DNA of 64,000 nucleotides, from NCBI RefSeq assembly GCF_011046735.1, contig NZ_CP049258.1, forward strand, positions 4,172,001 through 4,236,000, given 5' to 3'. The stretch is from Nordella sp. HKS 07. GTDB lineage: Bacteria; Pseudomonadota; Alphaproteobacteria; Rhizobiales; Aestuariivirgaceae. The position numbers and the translations under genes are program-made. Shown here in pieces: positions 9,422 to 18,082 of this stretch (position 1 is the stretch's first letter; each line of letters starts with the position of its first letter). Below the pieces are notes generated by a model, which saw nothing but the letters and a program-made list of their open reading frames with translations, was not told where the DNA came from and ran no database searches.

Positions 9422-9465
9422 CTGGGCACTATTTTAAGTAGAGTTTCGCGATGTTTCCAGAATAC

Positions 9466-9493
9466 TTGACTCCGTAAGTCGGATATCTATTAT
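9466..9493 (+). promoter_or_regulatory. Candidate sigma-70 promoter with a palindrome over the -10 box
   Basis: TTGACT at 9466-9471 and TATTAT at 9488-9493, 16 bases apart, lie upstream of the secreted-protein/exbBD/tonB operon. GGATA-TCTAT-TATCC (9481-9495) forms an inverted repeat across the -10 box and could be an operator. The AT-rich stretch stands out from the GC-rich surroundings. Confidence 0.45.
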
Positions 9494-9550
9494 CCGGCCA
9501 GCCAGGCCCTCAACCCAGCGCGATGCAAGAACTGTTTCCCGTGGGCCTGC

Positions 9551-9979
9551 ATGTATTTAGCGCGCATTCTTACACTTAGCTCAAGTCTGTTGCTGGCCGG
9601 TTTCGCGCTGGTGGCGCCGACCGGTGCGCTGGCCAAGGGCGATCTCGGACTCGAGCTCAACAAGCTCGAGACGGCGGGCGCCGCGTGCCAAGCCTATTTC
9701 CTCATCAATGAGAAAGCCGGCAAGCCGCTCCAGTCGCTGAAGGCCGATCTCATCATCTTCGGCAAGGATGGCGGCATCGCCAAGCGGCTGATCGCCGAGC
9801 TGGGCCCGGTCCGCATGAACAAGACCAGCGTCAAGATCTTCGCCATCGACGTCGCCTGCGCTGACATCGCCGGCGTGCTGCTGAATGACGTCGCGAGCTG
9901 CGCCCCCGATGCGGCACCCGAAGCCTGCCTCGACCGGCTTTCTCTGTCGTCGCGCCTCGACATCCGTTTCTACAAGTGA
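9551..9979 (+). CDS. Small secreted protein of the TonB operon, unknown function
   Basis: A 142-residue protein with a clear signal peptide (about residues 1-28, ending TGALA before KGDLGLELNKLE). The mature part is a small alpha/beta-looking domain with several Cys residues (ACQAYF, VACADIA, SCAPDAAPEACL) that could form disulfides in the periplasm. The ten-base gap to the exbB start puts it in the same operon. I do not recognise the family; from its place ahead of ExbB it may assist or sense TonB energisation. The start ATG 9551 fits the signal peptide, though no strong Shine-Dalgarno is visible. Confidence 0.7.
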   Translation: MYLARILTLSSSLLLAGFALVAPTGALAKGDLGLELNKLETAGAACQAYFLINEKAGKPLQSLKADLIIFGKDGGIAKRLIAELGPVRMNKTSVKIFAIDVACADIAGVLLNDVASCAPDAAPEACLDRLSLSSRLDIRFYK

Positions 9980-9988
9980 GTGCCTGAC

Positions 9989-10639
9989 ATGCAAGGTGGA
10001 GAAATATCTCCGGTCGAGCTCTTCCTGCAGGCGGGTCCTGTCGTCAAAGCCGTCATCGTGATGTTGATCGCCTCGTCGCTGTGGTGCTGGATCATCATCT
10101 TCGAGGCGCTGTGGACGCTCGCCCGCCTGCGCCGCGCCATCAGAAGCGAGGGCAAGGCCAAGGGGCGGATGGGCGAGGTGATCGGCCGGATCTTCGCCGC
10201 CGGGCGCGAGGAAGCCTTCGAGGCGCAGGCCTCGCCCGCCGAATCCGATCGCCGCAGCGCCATTACCGCGGCGATGAAGCGGCAAGCGCAGGAACTTATC
10301 GAAACCAGCCAGCGGGGCCTGCCCAATCTCGCGGTCATCGCCTCGGTCGCGCCCTTTGTCGGACTCTTCGGCACGGTCTGGGGCATCATGACGAGCTTCG
10401 CCGGCATTGCCGCCGCCAAGGATACGAGCCTGGCCGTCGTGGCGCCCGGCATTGCCGAGGCTCTCGCCGCCACGGCGATCGGCCTTGCCGCCGCCATCCC
10501 GGCGGCCTTCGCCTATAACCGGCTGGCGGCCGCTTTCGGTCTCACGGCGCGTTCGCTCAACCGGGTGATCGAGGACTACGGCACCAGGCTTGCCCGCGAG
10601 AACGGTCCCGTCGCTCCGCTACGGAAGAAGATCGCATGA
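9989..10639 (+). CDS. exbB: ExbB/TolQ-type proton channel subunit
   Basis: A 216-residue inner-membrane protein. An N-terminal helix (about 13-35) is followed by a cytosolic stretch and then two helices around [15 protein letters not shown] and [13 protein letters not shown], the hallmark channel helices of MotA/TolQ/ExbB proteins. With ExbD it uses the proton gradient to drive TonB. ATG 9989 gives the usual short N-terminus; a GTG at 9980 would add three residues. Downstream genes follow with ATGA overlaps. ExbB is preferred over TolQ because a TonB-like protein and no tolB or pal gene follows. Confidence 0.87.
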   Translation: MQGGEISPVELFLQAGPVVKAVIVMLIASSLWCWIIIFEALWTLARLRRAIRSEGKAKGRMGEVIGRIFAAGREEAFEAQASPAESDRRSAITAAMKRQAQELIETSQRGLPNLAVIASVAPFVGLFGTVWGIMTSFAGIAAAKDTSLAVVAPGIAEALAATAIGLAAAIPAAFAYNRLAAAFGLTARSLNRVIEDYGTRLARENGPVAPLRKKIA

Positions 10640-11097
10640 GCTTCAATCTGTCCGCCGATCACGACAGTGATGATCTGGCCCCGCTCGCCGAGATCAATGT
10701 CACGCCGATGGTCGATGTCATGCTGGTGCTGCTCATCATTTTCATGGTGGCGGCGCCGATGCTGAGCTCCGGCATGAAGGTAGATCTGCCGCAGGCCAAA
10801 TCCGCTCAGCCGTCCGATCCGCAGAATCCGATCGTGCTGACCATAGGCGCCGACAGCAAGATCACTCTGGGTCCCGACGAGATCGTGCGCGGTGAGCTCG
10901 TTGCGCGCATCAAGGCGATGATGGGTCAGGAAGACCGCATCGTCCATGTGCGCGGCGACCGCACCGCCTCCTATGGCGATATCGTCGCGGTGCTGGATGA
11001 GCTGGCGCTCAACGGCATCACCAAGCTTTCGCTCATCGCCAACAAGGACAAGGCGCCTGAGGCCATAGCCCCCGCGCCCGAGGTCGTGGTGCCATGA
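10636..11097 (+). CDS. exbD: ExbD/TolR-type proton channel subunit
   Basis: A 153-residue protein with a short cytosolic N-terminus, one membrane helix in INVTPMVDVMLVLLIIFMVA (about 22-41) holding the proton-translocating Asp of the family (MVDVMLV), and a periplasmic domain. It pairs with the ExbB protein encoded just upstream, which it overlaps by four bases, and with the TonB encoded downstream, also overlapping by four bases. The periplasmic tail ends in a short Pro/Ala/Val stretch (EVVVP). Confidence 0.9.
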   Translation: MSFNLSADHDSDDLAPLAEINVTPMVDVMLVLLIIFMVAAPMLSSGMKVDLPQAKSAQPSDPQNPIVLTIGADSKITLGPDEIVRGELVARIKAMMGQEDRIVHVRGDRTASYGDIVAVLDELALNGITKLSLIANKDKAPEAIAPAPEVVVP

Positions 11098-12005
11098 AGG
11101 GGGCCGGACTCACCCAGAGCGCACGGTTCGTCTGCATCACCCTGGCGCTCGGCGTCCATGCCGCCGCCGCTGCCGCTTTCATATTGGCGCCCGCGGCCGA
11201 GCCGCCGCCACCGGCGCCGGGCGTCGAGATCGAAATGCTGGCCGAAATCACCAGCGAGGCTGCCGCCGATGTTATGCCGGCGGTGGCGGCTGAGTCAGTC
11301 GTGGCCGAAGCGGCGGCGGAGACCCAGCCGGGCGAGGCCAAATCGGCGATCGGCCAGCTGGTGAATAGTGTGGCGCCTCTGAATATCGAAAAAACGGAAG
11401 TGACGCCTGAGCAGGCGGAAGAGGCCGAGAAGCCGGACCATCAGCCCGAGGCGGTGGAAACACCGGAAGCCAAGCCGACCGAGGAGCCGGTGACGGTCGC
11501 CGCGCTCGAGCCGACCGAGGTCACGGCCGTCGACGTGCCGGTCGAGCTCGAGAAGCCGGTCGTCGAGGCCCCGGAAGCGCCCGCTTTGACGCAGAAGCCA
11601 AAGCCGGCCGCGAAGAAGGTGAAGAAGGTCAAGGCGCAGCAGCGCCGCGGCGCGGTCGCTGGCGCGACACTGACGACGCAGGCCACGCGCAAAGGAGCAT
11701 CGCAGGCGCAGCGCTCCGGGGGCTCACAGGCGAGTTCCAATTATAAGTCGATTGTGTACGGGCGCATCGTTGCTCGGCGTTCCGCCATGACGTCCAAGAT
11801 CCGTAGCAAGCGGACCCACATCGTCTCCATCCGTTTTACGATCGCGCCGAATGGCGCGGTGCGCGCAACCTCAGTGGCGAGGTCATCGGGAGATCCTGCA
11901 TTGGACTCCGATGTCAGAGCGATTGTCGCTTCGATCGACTTTCCGCCGCCGCCGTCCGGCGCCCAGACTCATTGGACCGTCCCCATAAAGCTGGAAAGCC
12001 GATAG
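11094..12005 (+). CDS. tonB: TonB family energy transducer
   Basis: A 303-residue protein with an N-terminal signal-anchor (about 12-34), a long periplasmic spacer rich in Pro, Glu, Ala and Lys (about 35-190), and a C-terminal TonB domain. That domain contains YKSIVYGRIVARR, VSIRFTIAPNGAV, SSGDPALDSDV and WTVPIKLE. It carries proton-motive energy from ExbBD to outer-membrane receptors. No receptor gene is nearby, so the substrate is open. The gene ends four bases before the convergent stop of the polyol dehydrogenase gene, leaving no room for a separate terminator. Confidence 0.87.
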   Translation: MKGAGLTQSARFVCITLALGVHAAAAAAFILAPAAEPPPPAPGVEIEMLAEITSEAAADVMPAVAAESVVAEAAAETQPGEAKSAIGQLVNSVAPLNIEKTEVTPEQAEEAEKPDHQPEAVETPEAKPTEEPVTVAALEPTEVTAVDVPVELEKPVVEAPEAPALTQKPKPAAKKVKKVKAQQRRGAVAGATLTTQATRKGASQAQRSGGSQASSNYKSIVYGRIVARRSAMTSKIRSKRTHIVSIRFTIAPNGAVRATSVARSSGDPALDSDVRAIVASIDFPPPPSGAQTHWTVPIKLESR

Positions 12006-12009
12006 CGAT

Positions 12010-12786
12010 CTACCAGCAGCAATAGCCGCCATCGGCGAGAACGATCGATCCCGTCATCAGGCTCGCCGCGTCGGAAGCGAGGAAATGCACGACGGAGGCG
12101 ATCTCATCGGGCTGTCCGACGCGCCCCATCGGCGTCATTTCGAGCCAGGTCTCGTACATCTCCGGATCTTCCTTGATGCCGAAGGAGGTGAGCGGCGTCT
12201 CGATATAGGTGGGGGCCACCGCATTCACGCGCACACCGCTCTTCGCCCATTCGGCGGCGAGCGAACGCGTCAGGTGATGCACCGCGGCCTTGGACGCGTT
12301 GTAGAAGGATTGCGGCTGCGGCTTGTTGACGATGAAGCCCGACATCGAGCCGATATTCACGATGGAACCCGACTTCTGCTTCAGCATCTGGCGGCCGAAG
12401 GCGCGGCAGCACCAGAACAGGCCGTCGAGATTGACGTCCATGTGGAAGCGCCAATGCTCGTCGCTCGTTTCCTCGGCCTTGACGTCGCTCCGGGCGACGC
12501 CGGCATTGTTCACCAGGATATCGACGCGGCCATGCTGCTTGATGATGTCAGCGGCTACGCGGTCGACGTCCTTCGACTTCGTGACATCGAGTGTCGCGCC
12601 ATGCGCCTTGAGGCCGAGCTTCTTCAACTCGCCGACGCTGGCCTCGACCCGGTCGGCCATCATGTCGGCGACGATTAAGGTGGCGCCCGCTTCGCCAAGC
12701 GCCCGGGCGCAGGCGGCGCCAATCCCCTGGCCGGCGCCCGTCACCACCGCCACCTTGCCGTCGAGCTTCAGTTTTTCCAGATACAC
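12010..12786 (-). CDS. SDR polyol dehydrogenase, galactitol-dehydrogenase-like
   Basis: A 258-residue classical SDR with the NAD(P) motif TGAGQGIG, LVNNAGVA, and the catalytic Ser (NIGSMSG) and Tyr-x-x-x-Lys (YNASK). The stretch GLFWCCRAFGR, the block ETWLEMTPMGRVGQPDEIA and the terminal aromatic ending DGGYCCW strongly recall galactitol dehydrogenase of Rhodobacter sphaeroides (from memory, not searched). It is the last gene of the smo-type operon, where mannitol dehydrogenase mtlK sits in the classical operon. It should oxidise an imported polyol to a ketose. The real substrate is uncertain. Confidence 0.82.
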   Translation of the reverse strand: MYLEKLKLDGKVAVVTGAGQGIGAACARALGEAGATLIVADMMADRVEASVGELKKLGLKAHGATLDVTKSKDVDRVAADIIKQHGRVDILVNNAGVARSDVKAEETSDEHWRFHMDVNLDGLFWCCRAFGRQMLKQKSGSIVNIGSMSGFIVNKPQPQSFYNASKAAVHHLTRSLAAEWAKSGVRVNAVAPTYIETPLTSFGIKEDPEMYETWLEMTPMGRVGQPDEIASVVHFLASDAASLMTGSIVLADGGYCCW

Positions 12787-12799
12787 GGTGCTTGTCCTT

Positions 12800-13570
12800 T
12801 CAACTCATCCATTGTCCGCCATCCACATTGAAGGTCTGCGCCACGACATAGTCGCTTTCCGTGCAAGCGAGGAAAATGGCGCAGCCGACGTGATCCTCGG
12901 GCTTGCCCATGCGCCCATAGGGCACGCCTTCGCCGACCAGCCGCTTCTTTTCGCCCGGCGGCCGGCCTTCATATTTCGCGAACAGCGCGTCGACCTCGTC
13001 CCACATCGGCGTGTCGACCACACCGGGGGCGATGCCGTTGACATTGATCCTGTGCTTGATGAGACCAAGACCCGCCGATTGCGTGAGGCTGATGACCGCC
13101 GCCTTGGAGGCGCAATAGACGGCGACGAGTGCCTCGCCACGCCGTCCGGCCTGCGAAGCCATATTGATGATCTTGCCGCCCTTGCCGCGCCGGATCATGG
13201 CCTTGGCCGCTGCCTGGAGTGTGAACAGCAGCCCCTTCACATTCACGGCGAAGATGCGGTCATAGCTCTTCTCGGTGATCTCCTCGATCGGCGCCAGGTC
13301 GAAGATCGCGGCGTTGTTGACGAGGATATCGATGCCGCCCGCCCTGGCTTCGACGTCTTCGATCATCCGGTTGATCGATTCGACTCTCGTGACGTCGAGA
13401 TGTGCGGCGAAAGCGCCGCCACCGGTATCGCGCGCGGTCGCGCGCGCCGCGTCTTCATCGATGTCGGCGATGCAGACCCTGGCGCCCTCGCGCGCAAAGC
13501 CTTCCGCGATGGCGCGCCCGATGCCGCGGGCGCCGCCGGTGACGATCGCTGTTTTGTGTTCAAGCCGCAT
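12800..13570 (-). CDS. smoS: Sorbitol dehydrogenase SmoS (SDR)
   Basis: A 256-residue SDR with [36 protein letters not shown] and the YCASK catalytic pair, ending VDGGQWMS. These blocks closely follow the known SmoS/PolS L-iditol 2-dehydrogenase sequence of Rhodobacter sphaeroides as I remember it ([17 protein letters not shown] and NVDGG-WMS are shared). It converts D-sorbitol to D-fructose with NAD. The start overlaps the end of the transporter ATPase gene by 11 bases, so uptake and oxidation are coupled in one transcript. Confidence 0.9.
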   Translation of the reverse strand: MRLEHKTAIVTGGARGIGRAIAEGFAREGARVCIADIDEDAARATARDTGGGAFAAHLDVTRVESINRMIEDVEARAGGIDILVNNAAIFDLAPIEEITEKSYDRIFAVNVKGLLFTLQAAAKAMIRRGKGGKIINMASQAGRRGEALVAVYCASKAAVISLTQSAGLGLIKHRINVNGIAPGVVDTPMWDEVDALFAKYEGRPPGEKKRLVGEGVPYGRMGKPEDHVGCAIFLACTESDYVVAQTFNVDGGQWMS

Positions 13571-14570
13571 CCCTGATCGTTCTCCCGTTCTGATCGAAAC
13601 GATGGATACGGTTCATTTCAGGCGTAAGCCACACCTTGGCGCCGGGGCCCAGGCCATATTCGCCGGCGGCGCGCACCGTCATCCGGCCGCCATGCGCGCC
13701 ATCGACATGCAGGAAAGTATCGGCGCCGAGATGCTCGGCAAGGGCGATCGTGCCTTCCCAGGCGCCGGATTTGTCGGACAGCGTGATGTGCTCGGGCCTG
13801 ATGCCGATCGTTTGCGCTCCCAGCCGGCCGGCGATATCGCCCGAGATGAAGTTCATCTTGGGGCTTCCGATGAAGCCGGCGACGAACAGTGAATCCGGCT
13901 TGTTATAGAGTTCCAGCGGTGAGCCAACTTGCTCGATATTGCCCTTGTTGAGCACAACGATGCGGTCGGCCATGGTCATGGCTTCCACCTGGTCATGCGT
14001 CACATAGATCATGGTGGCGCCGAGCGCCTGATGGAGCTGCATGATCTCGATGCGCATCTGCACACGCAGCGCCGCGTCAAGATTGGACAGGGGCTCGTCG
14101 AACAGGAAGGCCTTGGGCTGGCGCACGATGGCGCGGCCGATGGCGACGCGCTGACGCTGGCCGCCGGAAAGCTGGCGCGGCTTGCGGTCGAGATAGTCGG
14201 TGAGATTGAGGACCTGTGCCGCCTTGGCGACCTTGGCGTCGATTTCCGACTTGGGCATACCCGCCATCTTGAGCCCGAAGGCGATGTTGTTACGCACACT
14301 CATATGCGGATAGAGCGCATAGGATTGGAAAACCATCGAGAGGCCGCGCTTGGCGGGCGCCAGCTGCGCGGCATTGCTGCCGTCGATGATGATCTCGCCG
14401 GCCGTCACATCCTCGAGCCCGGCGATCAGGCGCAGCAAGGTGGATTTGCCGCAGCCGGAAGGGCCGACAAAGACGACGAACTCGCCGTTCTCGATGGCGA
14501 GGTTGGCACCGGGGATGATGACGACGTCGCCGAAGCGCTTCTGCACGTCTTTCAGAACGATGGTGCCCAT
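13560..14570 (-). CDS. smoK: Polyol ABC transporter ATPase SmoK
   Basis: A 336-residue MalK-type ATPase with Walker [10 protein letters not shown] (about 36-44), signature LSGGQRQR, Walker [13 protein letters not shown], the switch His in [14 protein letters not shown], and a C-terminal OB-type domain (IGIRPEHI). It powers the SmoFG permease. The start [10 protein letters not shown] was chosen because upstream in-frame sequence has no ATPase character; this ATG overlaps the TAA of smoG by one base. The 3' end overlaps smoS. Confidence 0.92.
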   Translation of the reverse strand: MGTIVLKDVQKRFGDVVIIPGANLAIENGEFVVFVGPSGCGKSTLLRLIAGLEDVTAGEIIIDGSNAAQLAPAKRGLSMVFQSYALYPHMSVRNNIAFGLKMAGMPKSEIDAKVAKAAQVLNLTDYLDRKPRQLSGGQRQRVAIGRAIVRQPKAFLFDEPLSNLDAALRVQMRIEIMQLHQALGATMIYVTHDQVEAMTMADRIVVLNKGNIEQVGSPLELYNKPDSLFVAGFIGSPKMNFISGDIAGRLGAQTIGIRPEHITLSDKSGAWEGTIALAEHLGADTFLHVDGAHGGRMTVRAAGEYGLGPGAKVWLTPEMNRIHRFDQNGRTIRDAA

Positions 14571-15400
14571 TATTTGACAGCTCCGAAGGTGAGGCCGCGG
14601 ACAAGTTGCTTCTGGGCGAACCAGCCCAGCACCAGAATGGGGGCGATCGCCATGGTCGAGGCGGCCGAGAGTTTCGCCCAGAACAGACCCTCGGGGCTCG
14701 AATAGGACGCGATGAAGGCGGTCAGGGGTGCTGCCTGAGAGGTGGTGAGATTGAGCGTCCAGAAGGCCTCGTTCCAGGCCAGGATGATATTGAGAAGGAG
14801 TGTGGAGGCGATGCCCGGCACCGCCATGGGCGCCAGCACATAGACGAGTTCCTTCCACAAGGAGGCGCCATCCATACGCGCCGCCTCGAGGATCTCAGGC
14901 GGGATCTCCTTGAAGTAGGTATAGAGCATCCACACGATGATCGGCAGGTTGAGCAGGAACAGCACCGCGATGAGACCGCCGCGCGAATCGAGCAGTCCCA
15001 TGTCGCGGAAGATGAGATAGACCGGGATGAGCGCGCCGACCGGCGGCATCATCTTGGTCGACAGCATCCACATCAGCAGGTCCTTGGTGCGCTTGCCCGG
15101 CGCGAAGGCCATGGCCCAGGCGGCGGGGATCGCGAAGAGGAGTGCGACGAGTGTCGAGCCGATGGACAGGATCAGCGAGTTGGTGACGAAGCGCAGATAG
15201 TTCGAGCGCTCCTGGACGATGCCGTAGTTCTCGGTCGTCCAATGGAAGAACAGGAATTTGGGCGGTGTCGAGAACGCCTCGAGCTCGGTCTTGAAGCTCG
15301 TTATGATCGTCCACAGGATCGGGAAGAAGATGAGGAAGCCGATGGCCCAGGCCAGGGCCGTGGTGATCGTGCGCCTGCGAAGCGATACCGCGCGAGCCAT
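14570..15400 (-). CDS. smoG: Polyol ABC transporter permease SmoG (MalG type)
   Basis: A 276-residue inner-membrane protein with six predicted helices and the EAA loop [20 protein letters not shown], which docks on Smo[23 protein letters not shown] helix-containing N-terminus is typical of the MalG family. The gene lies between smoF (three-base gap) and smoK (one-base overlap). Substrate by context: sorbitol, mannitol or a related hexitol. Confidence 0.9.
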   Translation of the reverse strand: MARAVSLRRRTITTALAWAIGFLIFFPILWTIITSFKTELEAFSTPPKFLFFHWTTENYGIVQERSNYLRFVTNSLILSIGSTLVALLFAIPAAWAMAFAPGKRTKDLLMWMLSTKMMPPVGALIPVYLIFRDMGLLDSRGGLIAVLFLLNLPIIVWMLYTYFKEIPPEILEAARMDGASLWKELVYVLAPMAVPGIASTLLLNIILAWNEAFWTLNLTTSQAAPLTAFIASYSSPEGLFWAKLSAASTMAIAPILVLGWFAQKQLVRGLTFGAVK

Positions 15401-15403
15401 AGG

Positions 15404-16267
15404 TCAACCCTCCAGGTTCCGGCCGATCATCCTGATCAGGAAGAAGGCCACGATATTGGCAAGCACCACCGCGACGATGCCGCCCGCCGAGGCGCCGCCG
15501 ACATCGAAATTGAGCAGGCCCTGAAAGTAGACGAGATAGGGCAGGTTGCCGGCCGGTCCGCCGGAGCCGGTGACATAGATTTCGGCGAACACATTGAGCA
15601 GGAAGATCGTCTCGATCAGGATGACGACCGTGATCGGGCGGGCCAGATGCGGCAGTACAATGTAGAAGAAATAGGACAAAGGCGGCGCGCCATCCATCTC
15701 GGCCGCTTCCTTCTGCTCCTCGTCGAGCGACTGGATCGCGGTGAGGAGGATGAGGGTGGCGAAGGGCAGCCATTGCCAGGCCACCATGATGATGACGGCG
15801 GTCAAGGGCGCCTGCGCGAACCAGTCGATGGGCTCGAGCCCGACCCACTTCATGAGCCAGGCGAGAAGCCCCGACACCGGATGCATGAACATGTTCTTCC
15901 AGACGAGCGCGCTCACCGTCGGCATGACGAAGAACGGCGCGATCACCATCAGCCGCACGATGTTGCGCCCGACGATCGCCTGGTCGAGGAGGAGAGCCAG
16001 GAGCGTGCCGCCGATAATGCTGATCGCCAGCACCGCGAAGACAAGCTTCAGTGAATTCCCGATCGCCGCGAAGAAGGCGGGATCGGTCAGAAAGTAGTGG
16101 TAGTTTAAGAGGCCGACGAAGCTCTCATTGCCGGGATCGAGCAGATTATAGCGCAACAGCGAGAACCAGATGGTGAGGCCCAGCGGCACGATCATCCACA
16201 GGAACAGCACGATGACGGAAGGCGCCACGGCCAGTTTCCCGAGCACTCTGGTTTGCTGCGTCGCCAT
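15404..16267 (-). CDS. smoF: Polyol ABC transporter permease SmoF (MalF type)
   Basis: A 287-residue inner-membrane protein with about six helices. Its coupling loop is EAAEMDGAPPLSYFFYIVLP. It lacks the large periplasmic loop of enteric MalF, as usual for this family. It follows the binding-protein gene after a 329-base gap filled with palindromic repeats, and is separated from smoG by only three bases. Together SmoF and SmoG form the heterodimeric channel. Confidence 0.9.
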   Translation of the reverse strand: MATQQTRVLGKLAVAPSVIVLFLWMIVPLGLTIWFSLLRYNLLDPGNESFVGLLNYHYFLTDPAFFAAIGNSLKLVFAVLAISIIGGTLLALLLDQAIVGRNIVRLMVIAPFFVMPTVSALVWKNMFMHPVSGLLAWLMKWVGLEPIDWFAQAPLTAVIIMVAWQWLPFATLILLTAIQSLDEEQKEAAEMDGAPPLSYFFYIVLPHLARPITVVILIETIFLLNVFAEIYVTGSGGPAGNLPYLVYFQGLLNFDVGGASAGGIVAVVLANIVAFFLIRMIGRNLEG

Positions 16268-16300
16268 GCGTTATCTCCCGGTGCGGGTCTCTTCTCCTGT

Positions 16301-16493
16301 TTCCCTTCTCCCGCCTGCGGGAGAAGGTGCCCGAAGGGCGGATGAGGGTGTTGGTTCACCCAAGCCACAGCCCGACTATGTTCGGGTCCTCTTCCTCAAC
16401 TCATCCAAGACTACGACATTATTCGTCAAGCTCCGAGCCAGACCCTCACCCGGCCCTCGGCCACCCTCTCCCGCAGGGCGGGAGTGGGGGAAA
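16301..16493. repeat. Palindromic mosaic repeat in the smoE-smoF gap
   Basis: The gap 16268-16596 holds a composite inverted repeat. Its left part is CTTCTCCCGCCTGCGGGAG, then GGTGCCCGAAGGGCGGATGA. Its right part carries CCCTCACCCGGCCCTCGG and CACCCTCTCCCGC plus GCGGGAG. The two halves can pair with each other, and each also forms local hairpins. The element at 56371-56516 has the same design and near-identical words. It lies directly after the binding-protein gene in the direction of transcription. Nothing else is seen in this gap. Confidence 0.75.
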
Positions 16494-16596
16494 TCTGGGA
16501 GTGCGAGGTCTTATCGATGGGCAACATGCGCTATCGTGAGAGAAAATGACCGCCCGGCGGGGCCGGGCAGCCGAGTTTCGGGAGGAGCCGTCCCGC

Positions 16597-17913
16597 CTAT
16601 TTGATGTAGCCGGCTTTGGTCATTTCGCGCGTCGTCGCGGTCTGCGCTTCGGCGAGCGCATCGTCGGCACTCTTCTCACCGGCAAGTGCTGCCGAGAAGA
16701 TCTGGCCCACAGTCGTGCCGATGCCCTGGAATTCGGGGATGGCGACGAACTGCACGCCGACATAAGGCACGGGCTTGACCGTCGGCTTGGTGGGATCGGC
16801 CGAGTTGATCGAGTCCAGCGTCATCTGGGCGAAGGGCGCCGCCTTGAGATAGTCCGGGTTCTTGTAGAGCGAGGTGCGCGTGCCGGGCGGCACATTGGCC
16901 CAGCCCTCTTTTGCAGCAACGAGGTCGATATAGTGCTTGCCCGTGGCCCAGGCGACGAATTTCTGCGCCGCCTCGGCCTTTTGCGAGCCGGCCGGCACCG
17001 CGAGCGACCAAGCCCACAGCCAGTTGCCGCGCTTGCCGAGGCCGTTATCGGGAGCGAGCGCGAAGCCGACCTTGTCGGCGACCTTCGAGTCCTTCGGATT
17101 GGTCACGAAGGAAGCGGCGACCGTGGCATCGATCCACATGGCGCATTTACCGGCGTTGAAGAGCGCGAGATTCTCGTTGAAGCCGTTGGAAGAAGCGCCC
17201 GGAGGCCCGGCGTCCTTCATCAGGTCGAGATAGAAGGTGAGGGTGTTCTTCCATTCCGGCTGGTCGAATTGCGGCTTCCAGCTCTCGTCGAACCAGCGCG
17301 CGCCGAAGGAATTGGCGGTTGCCGACAGGAAGGCCATGTTCTCGCCCCAGCCGGCCTTGCCGCGCAGGCAAATGCCATAGGTTTCATTCGCCTTGTCGGT
17401 CATCTTGCGCGCCGCATCGGCGATGAATTCCCAGGTCGGCGCGTCCGGCATCTTGAGCCCGGCCTTGTCCATGAGATCGGTGCGGTACATCACCATCGAG
17501 CTCTCGCCGTAGAAGGGCGCCGCATAGAGCTTGCCGTCGAGCGACAGGCCGCCGCGGATCGGCGGCAGGAGGTCGTCGACATCGTAGTCGGCTCCGAGAT
17601 TGTCGAGCGGGACGAGCCAGCCTTTCTTCGCCCAGATCGGAACCTCATATGTGCCGATGGTCAAAACGTCGAACTGGCCACCTTTGGTGGCGATGTCGGT
17701 GGTCACTTTCTGGCGCAGCACATTCTCCTCGAGCGTCACCCATTCGAGCGAGATGTCGGGATTGGCCTTGGTGAAATCCTCGGTCATCCCCTGCATGCGG
17801 ATCATGTCGCCATTATTGACGGTGGCAATGGTGAGCTTGGTTTCGGCCAGCGCCGTGCTGGCGAGCGCTGCGGCTGCGAAGGCGCCGAGAAGGCCGGTGA
17901 AGATGGCTTTCAT
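16597..17913 (-). CDS. smoE: Polyol ABC transporter substrate-binding protein SmoE
   Basis: A 438-residue periplasmic protein with a signal peptide (about 1-23, ending ALA-ETKL). The fold is the family 1 extracellular solute-binding type: TIATVNNGDMIRM, then a DVLTIGTYEVPIWAKKGW block, AAPFYGESSMVMYRTDL and AMWIDATVAASF. These resemble sorbitol/mannitol-binding SmoE/MtlE proteins. It is the first structural gene after the regulator. Three copies of an ATTGAGC-type motif precede it, and a palindromic repeat follows it. Confidence 0.9.
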   Translation of the reverse strand: MKAIFTGLLGAFAAAALASTALAETKLTIATVNNGDMIRMQGMTEDFTKANPDISLEWVTLEENVLRQKVTTDIATKGGQFDVLTIGTYEVPIWAKKGWLVPLDNLGADYDVDDLLPPIRGGLSLDGKLYAAPFYGESSMVMYRTDLMDKAGLKMPDAPTWEFIADAARKMTDKANETYGICLRGKAGWGENMAFLSATANSFGARWFDESWKPQFDQPEWKNTLTFYLDLMKDAGPPGASSNGFNENLALFNAGKCAMWIDATVAASFVTNPKDSKVADKVGFALAPDNGLGKRGNWLWAWSLAVPAGSQKAEAAQKFVAWATGKHYIDLVAAKEGWANVPPGTRTSLYKNPDYLKAAPFAQMTLDSINSADPTKPTVKPVPYVGVQFVAIPEFQGIGTTVGQIFSAALAGEKSADDALAEAQTATTREMTKAGYIK

Positions 17914-17935
17914 TGATGTCCTCCCAAGGAACTGA

Positions 17936-17968
17936 ATTGAGCATTTGCTTCTGAATTGAGCATAATCT
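17936..17968. promoter_or_regulatory. Two direct copies of a candidate SmoC operator upstream of smoE
   Basis: ATTGAGCATTTGCT (17936-17949) and ATTGAGCATAATCT (17955-17968) are direct repeats 19 bases apart, immediately upstream of smoE. The same word recurs at 18067-18080 and 19057-19070 and, by eye, in no other promoter of the window. The 19-base step does not equal whole helical turns. Probably the binding sites of the SorC-family regulator. Confidence 0.55.
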
Positions 17969-18066
17969 CAAATTGGATGAGGGCGAAGTCAAGCCGAATT
18001 CCTGTTGCATTGCACAAAAACACTGCAACATCTGCGATAACAGTTTGGTTTTGCTGGAAAAGAAAA

Positions 18067-18080
18067 ATTGAGCGTTTGCT
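18067..18080. promoter_or_regulatory. Third candidate SmoC operator copy
   Basis: ATTGAGCGTTTGCT at 18067-18080 differs from the copy at 17936 by one base. It lies between the smoC stop and the smoE promoter region, on the distal side of an AT-rich stretch (18000-18066) that probably holds the smoE promoter. Confidence 0.5.
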
Positions 18081-18082
18081 AT

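Noticed and set aside
9989-12005. TolQRA cell-envelope system
   Set aside because: No tolB or pal follows, and the third protein ends in a TonB-type domain, so ExbBD-TonB is preferred.
13560-14858. N-terminally extended SmoK
   Set aside because: The extra residues are out-of-frame smoG sequence. [10 protein letters not shown] at 14570 is a normal MalK-type start.
14606-16054. Long plus-strand open frame of 482 codons
   Set aside because: It lies antisense to the intact smoFG permease genes. Its composition (Asp, Glu, Arg, Gln, His-rich) is the usual mirror of GC-rich coding DNA and shows no family motif.
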